Shown in pieces: positions 31,984-40,764 of a DNA stretch of 45,597 bases. The notes under the pieces were generated by a model. The model searched no databases. It was not told where the DNA came from and saw only the letters and a list, made by a program, of their open reading frames with translations. This stretch comes from Opitutaceae bacterium. Lineage in GTDB: Bacteria; Verrucomicrobiota; Verrucomicrobiia; Opitutales; Opitutaceae. The position numbers and the translations under genes were made by a program. The DNA is taken from contig JAUYAK010000120.1 of NCBI GenBank assembly GCA_030693515.1, positions 1 to 45,597 on the forward strand. The letters run 5' to 3'. Position 1 is the stretch's first letter. Each line of letters starts with the position of its first letter.

Positions 31984-34929
31984 TTATTTGAGGGTTTGGA
32001 GGAAGGCTTCGATGTCGGAGATTTCCTGCGGGCTGAAAATGTCGGCCATCGGTGGCATGGGGGAGATTTTGAACTGCTCATAGCCTTTCGCGATGACCTT
32101 GCTCGGCTCAAGCAGACTCTCGCGGAGATAGGCGGGCGTGGCGCGCGAGGCGATGCCGTCGAGCGCGGGGCCGACGGTGCTGCCCTGGCCCTTGAGCGCG
32201 TGGCAAAGCACGCACGCGGCGGGGTGCTTGGTGAAGATCTGCTCGCCACGCTGGGCGTTGCCGGCGGTGACGACGGCTTGGTCGTCAGCGGCGAGCAGCT
32301 CGACGAGGCGGACGTCGTCAAAGAAGGCGTCGCCGCGGGCGGCGTGCGCGAGGTTGAGGGTGGCGGTGGTGCGTTCGCCGGAGTTGAACTCGACTTCGAC
32401 GGCGGTCCACTCGCTGTCGCGGCGGCGGATCGGATCGGTCTCGACTCGGTTGTTGTTCGCGTTGCTGGCGACCCGGAGCCATTCGCCGGCCGGGTTGATG
32501 CTGAGGCTGACGCGGCCGGAGAGGGCGTGCGTTTTCATCCAGCCGCTGAGGCGATACATCGTGTTGGGTTTGACCGGCACCTCGGCGGTGAGGCTCGTGT
32601 CGGCGTCGCCCCGGGTGATGACGCGGAGGGCTTTGGCGCCGGAACGGGGCTGCTGATCGGCCCCCACGACGGTCCATGCGGCGTCGGCGTTGCCGGGGCG
32701 GTTGCCGTTATCGCGGCGTTTCCAACCTTCAGGCAGGCCGTCGGCGCCGGCGGTTTCGAAGCCGGGGTTGGGCAGGAGGTTGGGGCCCTCGCGGAAGAGC
32801 GAAGCGCCGTGGACCTTGCCGAGGATGCGCGTGGCTTCGCGGAGCCACTCGTCCTGCTGGTTGGCGGTGTTGCGGACGAGAGCAGTGACGACGGACTTGA
32901 TCTGCGGTGTGGTGGGGAACTCTCCGAGCTTCGCGAACGCGGCGAGGCGCGTGAGGAGATCGGCGTCGCTGATGACGGCGGAGCCGAAATAGAGGGCGAG
33001 GGCGGCGGCATCGGTGCCGAGGGCGCGGACGGCGTTGCGGCGCACGGCGGCGTCGGCGTGGCCGAGGGCGGCGCGGTGCGTGGCCTCGTCGAGCTGGCCG
33101 AGGCCATGGAGCGTCCAGAGCGCGTGCAGTGCGGCGAGCGGGGCCGGAGCAGCGGTGAGTTGTTTCAACGCGGGCGTCGCGTCGGTGCGCCGGCCCTCGA
33201 CGAGGAGGCGCTGCGCTGTAAGGCGCCAGAACGGATTGCCGTCACCGAGCGCGGCGACGAGCTGCGCGGTCGAAGCGCCCTTGAGCGATTTGATGGGGGC
33301 GGGTTTCGCCTGATCCCAGACGACGCGGTAGATGCGGCCGCGGGAGTTGTCGCGGAGCGGATTTTCGTGCGCGCCGCCGACGCCGGTCTTCGCGGCGTAG
33401 CCGCCACGCTCCACGCTGGGCGTGGGGTTGTGCTGGATGATGTAGTTCTGCCAGTCGGCGAACCACACCGCTCCGTCGGGGCCGACCTCGGCGAAGACGG
33501 GCGACATCCACTCGTCGCTGCTCGCGACGAGATTGAAACCGTCGTGGGCGACATAGCCGGCGCCGGCGCGCTGCACGTCGAAGAGCGCGATGTTCTTCAT
33601 CGTGGGCTCGCAAATCATGGCCATGCCCTGGAGGCGCGGCGGGAGCTGGTCCGAGTGAATGAAAGCGCTGCCGGCGGCAGCGGTGTAGCCGCCCATGACA
33701 TCCACCTGCCTAAAATTAGGCGTGATGGTGTGGGTCTTGTCCTCGGTGTTGATGCGCTTGGCGGTCATCGCGCGCGTGCCGCGCGGCACGATGGTCGCGG
33801 GGAGGCCGCCGAAGAAGATCGGGGCGTTGTTGGCGGTGCCGCCGAATTGATCGCCCCACTGGTTGGCGCTCTGGCCCCAGGTGTTGTTGGTGAACTGGTG
33901 GAGGAATTCGAGCGCGGAGCCGTCGGCCTTGAAGCGGTAGGTGCCCTGCGCGAAACGCAGCTCCTTGCCGCCGACGGTGCCGTTAAAGCCCGAATAGCCG
34001 ACCGCGCCGTAGAGCCAGTTGTCGTGACCGTAGTGGAGATTGTTGGCCTGCGCGTGCGTGTCGTTGATGCCCCAGCCGGTCATGATCTCGCGGCGCTCGT
34101 CGGCACGATCGTCCCCGGTGGTGTCCTTGAGAAAAAGGAAGCGCGGCGACTGCGCGACGATGATGCCGCCGTTGGCGAAGACGAAGCCGGTGGGGATGTT
34201 GAGCTTGTCGGCGAAGACGGTGAACTTGTCGGCGCGGCCGTCGCCATCGGTGTCTTCGCAAATCTTGATGCTGTCGTGGCCCATCCCATCGGGTTTCACG
34301 TCATGCGGGTAGTCGCGCGACTCGGCGACCCAAAGCCGGCCGCGCTCGTCCCACGCCATGAAGATGGGCTTGGCGATGTCGGGTTCGGCGGCGAAAAGCA
34401 CGAGGCGCAAATCGGGGGCGACCTGCGTGCGCTCGGCGCTGCCCTTGGCGGAGAAGGGAAATTGAAACGTGACCGGCTGCGCGCGCTTCTCGTAGTTGGC
34501 GATCGTGGGGCGGGCCTCGCGTTGCTCGGGCTCGCGTTGGGCGAGGAACTTTTCCCATTCGCCCACGCGCACGAGGCCGGCGGCGGCGAGGAGCTTCGGC
34601 TTGGCGACTTCGGTGAAGTCCGCGGCGGAGGGTTCGCCGAGAGCAGAGGCGGGAAGCCGCTTCGAGGCCGGCACGCGCGCGAGCGCGGGGAAGCTTGCAG
34701 CGGGCGCATCAAGCACGACTACATCGAACTTGCCGACAAACTCCGGCGTGGCTGCCGCAGGATCTGACACATACTCGAACCAGATCGCATCGCGCCCGAG
34801 GTCGCGCATGAGCGTGTGGGCGGTCATGCGCACGCCGCGGTCAGGCGTGCCGAGGTAGAGCACGCGGATGGGCTGCGCCGCGCAGGGCAGCGCGAGCAGG
34901 AGGAGTGCGGCGAGTCGGAATTGGGGCAT
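31984..34929 (-). CDS. ThuA-like / PVC-type heme-binding dehydrogenase with HEAT, CBM-like and cytochrome c domains
   Basis: 981 residues from the ATG at 34929; an in-frame TTG six bases earlier is less likely. After the signal peptide (about 1-18) come a ThuA-like domain (RVLYLGTPDRGVR, KFDVVVLDAP), a beta-propeller dehydrogenase of the TIGR02604 type (about 150-545, with MAWDERGRLWVAESRDYPHD and DTDGDGRADKFTVFA), and HEAT repeats (about 546-710). A carbohydrate-binding-like sandwich follows (about 716-875, NLLPNPGFE). Last is a cytochrome c domain with CVLCH near 905. This is a PVC-superphylum specialty, a periplasmic protein passing electrons from sugar-related oxidation. It lies between the DUF6807-PVC gene and the oxidoreductase. 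Confidence 0.9.
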   Translation of the reverse strand: MPQFRLAALLLLALPCAAQPIRVLYLGTPDRGVRMTAHTLMRDLGRDAIWFEYVSDPAAATPEFVGKFDVVVLDAPAASFPALARVPASKRLPASALGEPSAADFTEVAKPKLLAAAGLVRVGEWEKFLAQREPEQREARPTIANYEKRAQPVTFQFPFSAKGSAERTQVAPDLRLVLFAAEPDIAKPIFMAWDERGRLWVAESRDYPHDVKPDGMGHDSIKICEDTDGDGRADKFTVFADKLNIPTGFVFANGGIIVAQSPRFLFLKDTTGDDRADERREIMTGWGINDTHAQANNLHYGHDNWLYGAVGYSGFNGTVGGKELRFAQGTYRFKADGSALEFLHQFTNNTWGQSANQWGDQFGGTANNAPIFFGGLPATIVPRGTRAMTAKRINTEDKTHTITPNFRQVDVMGGYTAAAGSAFIHSDQLPPRLQGMAMICEPTMKNIALFDVQRAGAGYVAHDGFNLVASSDEWMSPVFAEVGPDGAVWFADWQNYIIQHNPTPSVERGGYAAKTGVGGAHENPLRDNSRGRIYRVVWDQAKPAPIKSLKGASTAQLVAALGDGNPFWRLTAQRLLVEGRRTDATPALKQLTAAPAPLAALHALWTLHGLGQLDEATHRAALGHADAAVRRNAVRALGTDAAALALYFGSAVISDADLLTRLAAFAKLGEFPTTPQIKSVVTALVRNTANQQDEWLREATRILGKVHGASLFREGPNLLPNPGFETAGADGLPEGWKRRDNGNRPGNADAAWTVVGADQQPRSGAKALRVITRGDADTSLTAEVPVKPNTMYRLSGWMKTHALSGRVSLSINPAGEWLRVASNANNNRVETDPIRRRDSEWTAVEVEFNSGERTTATLNLAHAARGDAFFDDVRLVELLAADDQAVVTAGNAQRGEQIFTKHPAACVLCHALKGQGSTVGPALDGIASRATPAYLRESLLEPSKVIAKGYEQFKISPMPPMADIFSPQEISDIEAFLQTLK

Positions 34930-35023
34930 GAGCAATGGTTAGCGAAACACCAGCGGGACAGCAAGGAGGCGGTGTGCCGGTGAGTCAGAAGGCCGGACCC
35001 GGTTGCAGCGCGCGGCGTTGAAC

Positions 35024-38000
35024 TCATGGCTGGGGAAGCGGGACCTGGCTGGTGGTGCGGAGGTAGGCGAGGAGGTCGCGGACTTCGTCGTTGGCTAAGG
35101 ACTTGAGCAGGCCTTCGGGCATCAGCGACACGGGGGATTTTTCGCGCGAGACGATCTCGGACTTCGCGATGGTGGTGTCCTGACCGACGAGGCGGAGCGT
35201 GAGCTGGCGGTCGTCCTCGGCGGCGACGTTGCCGGAGAGGGTGCGGCCGTCGTGCGTGGCGACAGTGACGAGCTGGTAGCTCTCGAGCATGACCTCGCTG
35301 GGGTTGACGATCTCGGTGAGGATGTAGTCGAGGTTAGCGCGGTTGGACCCGGTGAGATCGGGGCCGAGGTTGCCGCCGGCGCCGAAAAGCATGTGGCACG
35401 CGGAGCAGGTGCGCTCGAAGAGAGCGCGGCCGCGACGCACATCGGCGCGGGCGAACTCGGCCTCGGTGAGAAGGCGTTTGAAGCGAATGATGTCCTCTTG
35501 CTTGCTTTCGTCCGGCTGGGCGACGGGGCCCCAGAAGTCGGCGAACGACGGCCCGATCACGCGGCCGAGCTGGCGGGCGGCGAAGGCGGAGACGTCGCGC
35601 TTGGGAATCGTGTTACGGCGGAGGGCGCCGAGCAGCGCCTGCGCGGTGGAGCGCCGGCCGGCGAGGGTGAGGATGACCTCGGCTTTGCCGGCGGCATCGA
35701 GGGTCGGGTAGCGCTGGAGGAGGGCGGGCGCGATGCCGGAGTCGTCGAACGCGGCGAGGGCGCGGATCGCGTCGCGGCGGAGCGGGGCGTCGTCGAGGAG
35801 TGCGAGCGTGGTCGGGATGGACGCGGCGTAGCCGTCGCGGGCGAATGCGCGAAGAATCTCGCGGCGGCGGTCGACCGGGGCGGAGCGATCCTTGAGCACG
35901 GCAAGTTGGGCGGCGAAGGCGCTGGTGTCGCCGAAGAGCTGATTCACCTGGGTGAGGAGCTCGCGGAGTTTCGCGTCCGCGTGCGCCGCGAGTGGGCCGG
36001 TGACGGCGGACCAGTTGATCGGGGGGCGGGCTTCGCCGCGACCGAGGCCGGCGAGGCCGGCGCGCAGGCCTTCGAGGAGCGCGAGTCGGACGGGCAACGA
36101 GGACGTGGAGCCGAGGGTGGCAGCGATGGGCTCGAGCTGGCCGGCGGCGACAGCGCGGCGGGTGAGCCACTGGGTGAGCTGCGGCATCGCGCTGCGGGCG
36201 GCGAGCGCGAGGGCGCGCGCGGGATCGGCGGGGACGAGAGGCTCGATGCCGGACCAGATGATCTTGGGAATGTTGTGGTCGGCGACATCCTCGGCGCGGG
36301 CGACGAGCCGCTCCGCGATCAGCCAGCGATCGGCGAGCGGCATGCGCTGCAGGGCGGATGCGAGGTAGAGGCGGACAACCGGCGAGGCGTCGGTGGCGGC
36401 GAGGGCGGCGAATTTTTTGAGGGCATCGGCCCCGATCGCGTGGTCTTCGCCGAGCAGTTGGATCGCCCACCCGCGGAGGTAGGGCTCGGCGTGATCGAGC
36501 AGCGGGAGGAGGTCGGAGGCCGGCAGGTGGCCGGTGATGTGCAGGGCCCAGAGCGCGCGGAGTTTCTTCGCGGCGGTGTCGGATTGCGCGAGCAACGCGC
36601 GCAAGCGGGCCGGCACGGCGGGGTCGAGGCGGCCGGCGGCGGCACGTTGCTGGAGGAGGACGCGGGCGCGGCGGCTGAACCAGTCGTTTCGGTGGTGGAG
36701 GAGGCCGACGAGCTCGAGGTCGGAGTGGGCGGCGAGGTCAAGGCCGGATTTGCCGGGGAGGCCCTTGGGCGCGAGACGGTAGATGCGGCCGGTGTCCTTT
36801 GCGGTGAGGGAATTGCCGCAGATGTCGCCGTCGTGCCAGTCGAGCACGTAGACGGCCCCATCGGGACCGATTTCGAGGCTGAAGCCGACCCACGCGGCGT
36901 CGTTGGCGAGGAGCGTGTCGTCGCCGTGTTTGCCGACGAAGCCAGAGCCTTGGGGGACGAGCAGATCGGAGAGGACGGCGTGCTCGTGGATGTTGGCCAT
37001 GAATATCCGGTCGCGGTATTGGCGTGGGAACTCGTCGGCGAGATAGACCCGCGCTCCGCCGTGGGCGGAGCGGTGGCGGTGGTCGGCGATGGTTTTGATG
37101 TCGTCGTAGATGTAGGGGTTGATGTGTTTGCCGCCCTGCCGGTGATAGATGCCGCCGGGGATCACGTGCCAGAGGTGCGGGATTACGCAGGCGGTGATGA
37201 ACATCTGGCCGTGGTCGTCGAAATCGACGCCCCAGGGATTGCTGAAGCCGTGGGCGACGATCTCGAAGCGGTCTTTGGTGGGGTGGTAGCGCCAGACGCC
37301 GCCGTCGATGTATTGGCCGTCCTTGACGGCGATCTGTTCAGGGAAGGCTTCGCCCTTCTTAAAGACCCTGCCGCCATCGGCCGGTTTGCCGACCTTGGAG
37401 TGGGTGGCGTAACCCTGGAGTCCATAGAGCCAGCCGTCGGGGCCCCAGTGGAAGGAGTTGATCGTCTCGTGCCGGTCCTGGATGCCCCAGCCGGTGAGGC
37501 GGATCTCAATTTCGGCATCGGCGCGGTCGTCGCGGTCGCGATCGGGGACGAAGAGAAGATTCGGCGGAGCGCCGAGCCAGAGACCGTCGAAGCCGACGGC
37601 GATGGCGGCGGGAAACGGGATGCCTTCGAGGAAGACCTTGCGCGAATCGAAGCGACCGTCGCCGTCGGTGTCCTCGAGGATGAGGATGCGGCTGTCGCCG
37701 TGGTTGGCGAAGCCGGCCTTGCGCGTCTCGTAGTCGCGATTCTCGGCGACCCAGAGGCGGCCGCGGTCGTCCCAGCAAAACGCCATCGGCTGCGTGATCA
37801 TGGGTTCTGACGCGGCAAGTTTCACCTCGAGGCCGTCGGCGACCGTCATTTTGGCGGCGGCCTGTTCGCCGGTGAGGAAGGTCGCCTTCATGCCTTCGGC
37901 CTTGGCGAGGCGCCAGAGGACGGTGTCGCTGGTCTCTCCGGTGTAGGCCTTCCAGGTCTCGGTCATCTTGATGTCGTTGAGTTCGCCGGTGTAGACGACG

Positions 38001-38818
38001 AGCTGGTGGCGGATTGTCTCGGTCTTTCCCTTGGCGATCTTCCAGTCGCCGGAAATGGCGCGGCTCGGGCCGACGCCCATCTGGCCGTCGACGCGCCACG
38101 GGAGTGGGTAGTCGGAGTTTTTCGGATGATCGAGGATCGCGATGTGCGCCTGATCGGTGCGGCCTTCGAGTTTTAGACCGATGTCGACCCAGAGCGCGCG
38201 CTCGCCGGTGGCCCGCCGGTTCTGCTGGCGGTTGCTGTTGACCACGGCGCCGTCCAGGCCGGCGCGCCACGGCATGCGAACGAAGAGCCCGCCGTAGTCG
38301 TATTTCGCCACGGTGAGATCGACGAGACCTTCGCCCTTCCACTCAAGGTCGAGGAGGTAGCGCTCACCGCTGTCGCGCATCGTCCACGTTTGCGTCTCCG
38401 CCATGATCGGCTGGCCGGTTTCGTCGAGCAGGTGGTAAACGGTGGACCACTTCACCGTGCTGCCGTGATCGGCGAGGATGTCGCTGGAGATGCGGCGCCA
38501 GTAGCCGTTGGCGGGATTGTGGAAATAGTCGCGGCCGTTGACGCGCGTGAGGCCCCAGTAGATGCCGGTCTGGTGCTTGTGGTGGCCGGGACTGAATTCG
38601 GTAAGGATACTTTTCCCGTCGGGTGAAACAATCGGGTGCAGGTAGGGGCGGAAATCAGGTTTCGCGTTCTGCGTGAGGATGGGATCGGCGACGTTGTCAC
38701 GATACACGGAGATCGTGTGCGTAGCGGCGTCCTGACGCAGTGTGAGATGCGCGGCGTGCGCAACGGGCAGGGCTGCAGCGAAGAAGGCGCCGCAGAAACG
38801 GAAGTTCAAATAAGTCAT
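35024..38818 (-). CDS. DUF6807 (PmoA-like) fused to PVC-type dehydrogenase and cytochrome c
   Basis: 1264 residues from the ATG at 38818, which opens a signal peptide (about 1-22, ending AHAAH). Residues about 23-315 form a DUF6807/PmoA-like domain (YLHPIVSPDGKSILTEFSPG, HHKHQTGIYWGL). Residues about 323-690 form a TIGR02604 propeller (FCWDDRGRLWVAENRDYE, LEDTDGDGRFDS). HEAT repeats cover about 690-1100, and a TIGR02603-type cytochrome c ends the protein (CSACH near 1138, NLGPDLTGSNR). The two halves are usually separate proteins in this phylum. An in-frame extension upstream to 39019 has no signal peptide. The protein probably combines a carbohydrate-handling module with heme-linked oxidation in the periplasm. 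Confidence 0.9.
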   Translation of the reverse strand: MTYLNFRFCGAFFAAALPVAHAAHLTLRQDAATHTISVYRDNVADPILTQNAKPDFRPYLHPIVSPDGKSILTEFSPGHHKHQTGIYWGLTRVNGRDYFHNPANGYWRRISSDILADHGSTVKWSTVYHLLDETGQPIMAETQTWTMRDSGERYLLDLEWKGEGLVDLTVAKYDYGGLFVRMPWRAGLDGAVVNSNRQQNRRATGERALWVDIGLKLEGRTDQAHIAILDHPKNSDYPLPWRVDGQMGVGPSRAISGDWKIAKGKTETIRHQLVVYTGELNDIKMTETWKAYTGETSDTVLWRLAKAEGMKATFLTGEQAAAKMTVADGLEVKLAASEPMITQPMAFCWDDRGRLWVAENRDYETRKAGFANHGDSRILILEDTDGDGRFDSRKVFLEGIPFPAAIAVGFDGLWLGAPPNLLFVPDRDRDDRADAEIEIRLTGWGIQDRHETINSFHWGPDGWLYGLQGYATHSKVGKPADGGRVFKKGEAFPEQIAVKDGQYIDGGVWRYHPTKDRFEIVAHGFSNPWGVDFDDHGQMFITACVIPHLWHVIPGGIYHRQGGKHINPYIYDDIKTIADHRHRSAHGGARVYLADEFPRQYRDRIFMANIHEHAVLSDLLVPQGSGFVGKHGDDTLLANDAAWVGFSLEIGPDGAVYVLDWHDGDICGNSLTAKDTGRIYRLAPKGLPGKSGLDLAAHSDLELVGLLHHRNDWFSRRARVLLQQRAAAGRLDPAVPARLRALLAQSDTAAKKLRALWALHITGHLPASDLLPLLDHAEPYLRGWAIQLLGEDHAIGADALKKFAALAATDASPVVRLYLASALQRMPLADRWLIAERLVARAEDVADHNIPKIIWSGIEPLVPADPARALALAARSAMPQLTQWLTRRAVAAGQLEPIAATLGSTSSLPVRLALLEGLRAGLAGLGRGEARPPINWSAVTGPLAAHADAKLRELLTQVNQLFGDTSAFAAQLAVLKDRSAPVDRRREILRAFARDGYAASIPTTLALLDDAPLRRDAIRALAAFDDSGIAPALLQRYPTLDAAGKAEVILTLAGRRSTAQALLGALRRNTIPKRDVSAFAARQLGRVIGPSFADFWGPVAQPDESKQEDIIRFKRLLTEAEFARADVRRGRALFERTCSACHMLFGAGGNLGPDLTGSNRANLDYILTEIVNPSEVMLESYQLVTVATHDGRTLSGNVAAEDDRQLTLRLVGQDTTIAKSEIVSREKSPVSLMPEGLLKSLANDEVRDLLAYLRTTSQVPLPQP

Positions 38819-38940
38819 GGCGCTGAATTTCGGGAAAGCGGGTGGCAGGAAGTGGAACACAGTGAACGGGAGAACTATTTCCGGAGACGCGGAAGGCTTG
38901 AGCGGGCGTAAGGCATAATGGGGTGGTTGCTCGCCGCGCA

Positions 38941-40710
38941 TCACTTTCCGGGACGCAGCGCGCGAACGTAGACGTAGTAGGCGCCGGCGATTTCCTGGCC
39001 GGCGGAATCGCGAAACCACGTTTGCAATTCCACGGGGCCGCGGGAGAGCGTGACCTTAAACGTCACCGCTTTGTCGCTGGCCACCACGGGTTGTTGTCGG
39101 CGCTGGTCGCCGATTTTCAGCTCGGCGGTGGCGACGGGAAACGCACCGCCGACCTGGAATTCGCCATCGACGCCCCGGTAGGCGGGCATGGCCGAGGTAA
39201 TCGGTGCATCGGCTTCGACCGGCCAGCGGCGCAGGGAGAACTCGTAGTCGCCGGCGTGTTCGACGAAGAGCGACCACGTGCCGTTCTTTTTCGTTCGGCG
39301 CACTTGGTTTTGTTGATCGAAAAACACATCCACCCAATCGCACGGGGAGAGTTGGACAGGATTGGCGCGGGCCGAACCGAGATGGATCGGACTGATCTCG
39401 AGGACGCGCGGTTCGACTCCGGCCCACCACGTCGCATAGTGAGCGCGCAACGCGGTCGCGACCTCTGGGAATTGGGCAATGACATTACGCTCCTGCGCAG
39501 GGTCAGTTGCGAGATCGTAGAGTTCCTGGTCGGAGACGAGGCGCCAGCGTTTCCATAGCACGACGGCATCTCCCGGTTTCGGCCGGGAGTCGTTCATGCG
39601 GGAAAACTGAATCGTGAGTTTCCGATCGGGCAGCGTCGCGGCGGGATCGCGCAGCAGGCCGGCCAGACTCGTGCCGTCGAATCTGGCCGCAGCGGGCTTC
39701 GCCACGCCGCAGAGTTCGAGGAGAGTGGGGAGAACGTCCTGCACCTGCGTCAGTGCCGCGACGTCGCCGGCGGCGCGCAATTTGCCGGCGGGCCAGCGGA
39801 TGAAAAACGGCACGCGATGGCCGCCTTCATAGAGGGCGATCTTTTTGCCCCGCATGCCGGCGTTGAACACGGACTCGCCGGTGGCGGTGCCATTGTCGGT
39901 CATGAAGATCAGAATCGTGTTCTCGTGCAGACCGGTTTCGCGCAGGAACGCATCGAGCCGACCGAGGTTCTCGTCGATGTTGGCAATCATCGCGAAGAAA
40001 CTCGCGATGCGGGGTGGTTGCTGGCGGTAGGGTTCGCGGTAGCGGTCGGGGACAAAAAGCGGGCCGTGCGCGGCGGCGAGCGGCACGTAGCAGAAGAATG
40101 GCTCCCGGCGGGCCGCCTGCTGCTTCATCCAGGCCTGCGCCTCGCGGAAGAACACGTCGGTCGTGTAGCCCTCGAATTTCCGGTCGACGCCGTTGTGCTG
40201 GTAGACGTCGTCGAAATAGTCGTTGTTAAAATACCCGGCCGCCGACGGAATGCTCGACGACTGATACCAGATCGATTCCTGAAAGCCGCGGTCCTGCGGG
40301 CGATAGGGGTAGTTGTCGCCGAGGTGCCACTTGCCGAAGATTCCGGTGCGATAACCGGCGGCGGCGAGAGTCTCGGGCATCGTCGGAAAGTCGCGGCGCA
40401 AATTCGTGCGACCGCTGCTGACGTTCATCGCGCCGTTGCGCAACGCATCGACGCCGGTCAGCAGCTGCCCGCGCGTCGGCGTGCACATCGGGGCCGCGTG
40501 GAAATCCGTGAAGCGAATGCTCTCCGCGTGCAGCCGGTCCATGTGCGGGGTCTTGAGCACGGGGTTGCCGTGCACGGAGAGATCGCCGTAGCCCTGATCA
40601 TCGACCATCACGATCACGATATTCGGTTTCACCGGGACGGCGGCGGGGGCGGGGCGAATGACGGAAACGCAGCCACCGAGTAGCAGGAGAAATGGGAGTA
40701 AGCGGGTCAT
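38941..40710 (-). CDS. Lipoprotein sulfatase (formylglycine type)
   Basis: 589 residues. The ATG at 40710 is preferred over a GTG nine bases earlier because it starts the signal directly. The lipobox LGGC (11-14) predicts a lipoprotein. The sulfatase N-terminal fold follows (IVIVMVDDQGYGDLS), with active-site CTPTR (76-80), whose Cys is oxidised to formylglycine, GKWHLGD, and MTDNGTATGE. An extra C-terminal beta-sandwich (about 455-589) is not part of the core. It removes sulfate esters from a glycan at the outer membrane or periplasm. It precedes the DUF6807-PVC gene and follows the second sulfatase, 54 bp apart. Confidence 0.92.
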   Translation of the reverse strand: MTRLLPFLLLLGGCVSVIRPAPAAVPVKPNIVIVMVDDQGYGDLSVHGNPVLKTPHMDRLHAESIRFTDFHAAPMCTPTRGQLLTGVDALRNGAMNVSSGRTNLRRDFPTMPETLAAAGYRTGIFGKWHLGDNYPYRPQDRGFQESIWYQSSSIPSAAGYFNNDYFDDVYQHNGVDRKFEGYTTDVFFREAQAWMKQQAARREPFFCYVPLAAAHGPLFVPDRYREPYRQQPPRIASFFAMIANIDENLGRLDAFLRETGLHENTILIFMTDNGTATGESVFNAGMRGKKIALYEGGHRVPFFIRWPAGKLRAAGDVAALTQVQDVLPTLLELCGVAKPAAARFDGTSLAGLLRDPAATLPDRKLTIQFSRMNDSRPKPGDAVVLWKRWRLVSDQELYDLATDPAQERNVIAQFPEVATALRAHYATWWAGVEPRVLEISPIHLGSARANPVQLSPCDWVDVFFDQQNQVRRTKKNGTWSLFVEHAGDYEFSLRRWPVEADAPITSAMPAYRGVDGEFQVGGAFPVATAELKIGDQRRQQPVVASDKAVTFKVTLSRGPVELQTWFRDSAGQEIAGAYYVYVRALRPGK

Positions 40711-40764
40711 TGGGGGCACGGGTGAAGGACAGTGATTGGCGGGGAGCGGTTGCGCGGGGACCGC

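Noticed and set aside
31996-34767. A 923-codon open frame on the plus strand
   Set aside because: Antisense to the ThuA-PVC gene, which has a signal peptide, clear domains and a heme motif. The plus-strand product has none.
35252-37810. An 852-codon open frame on the plus strand
   Set aside because: It is exactly antisense to the DUF6807-PVC gene. The translation is low-complexity (Gly, Ala, Glu, Val, Asp) with no domain, as expected from the complement of a GC-rich coding strand.
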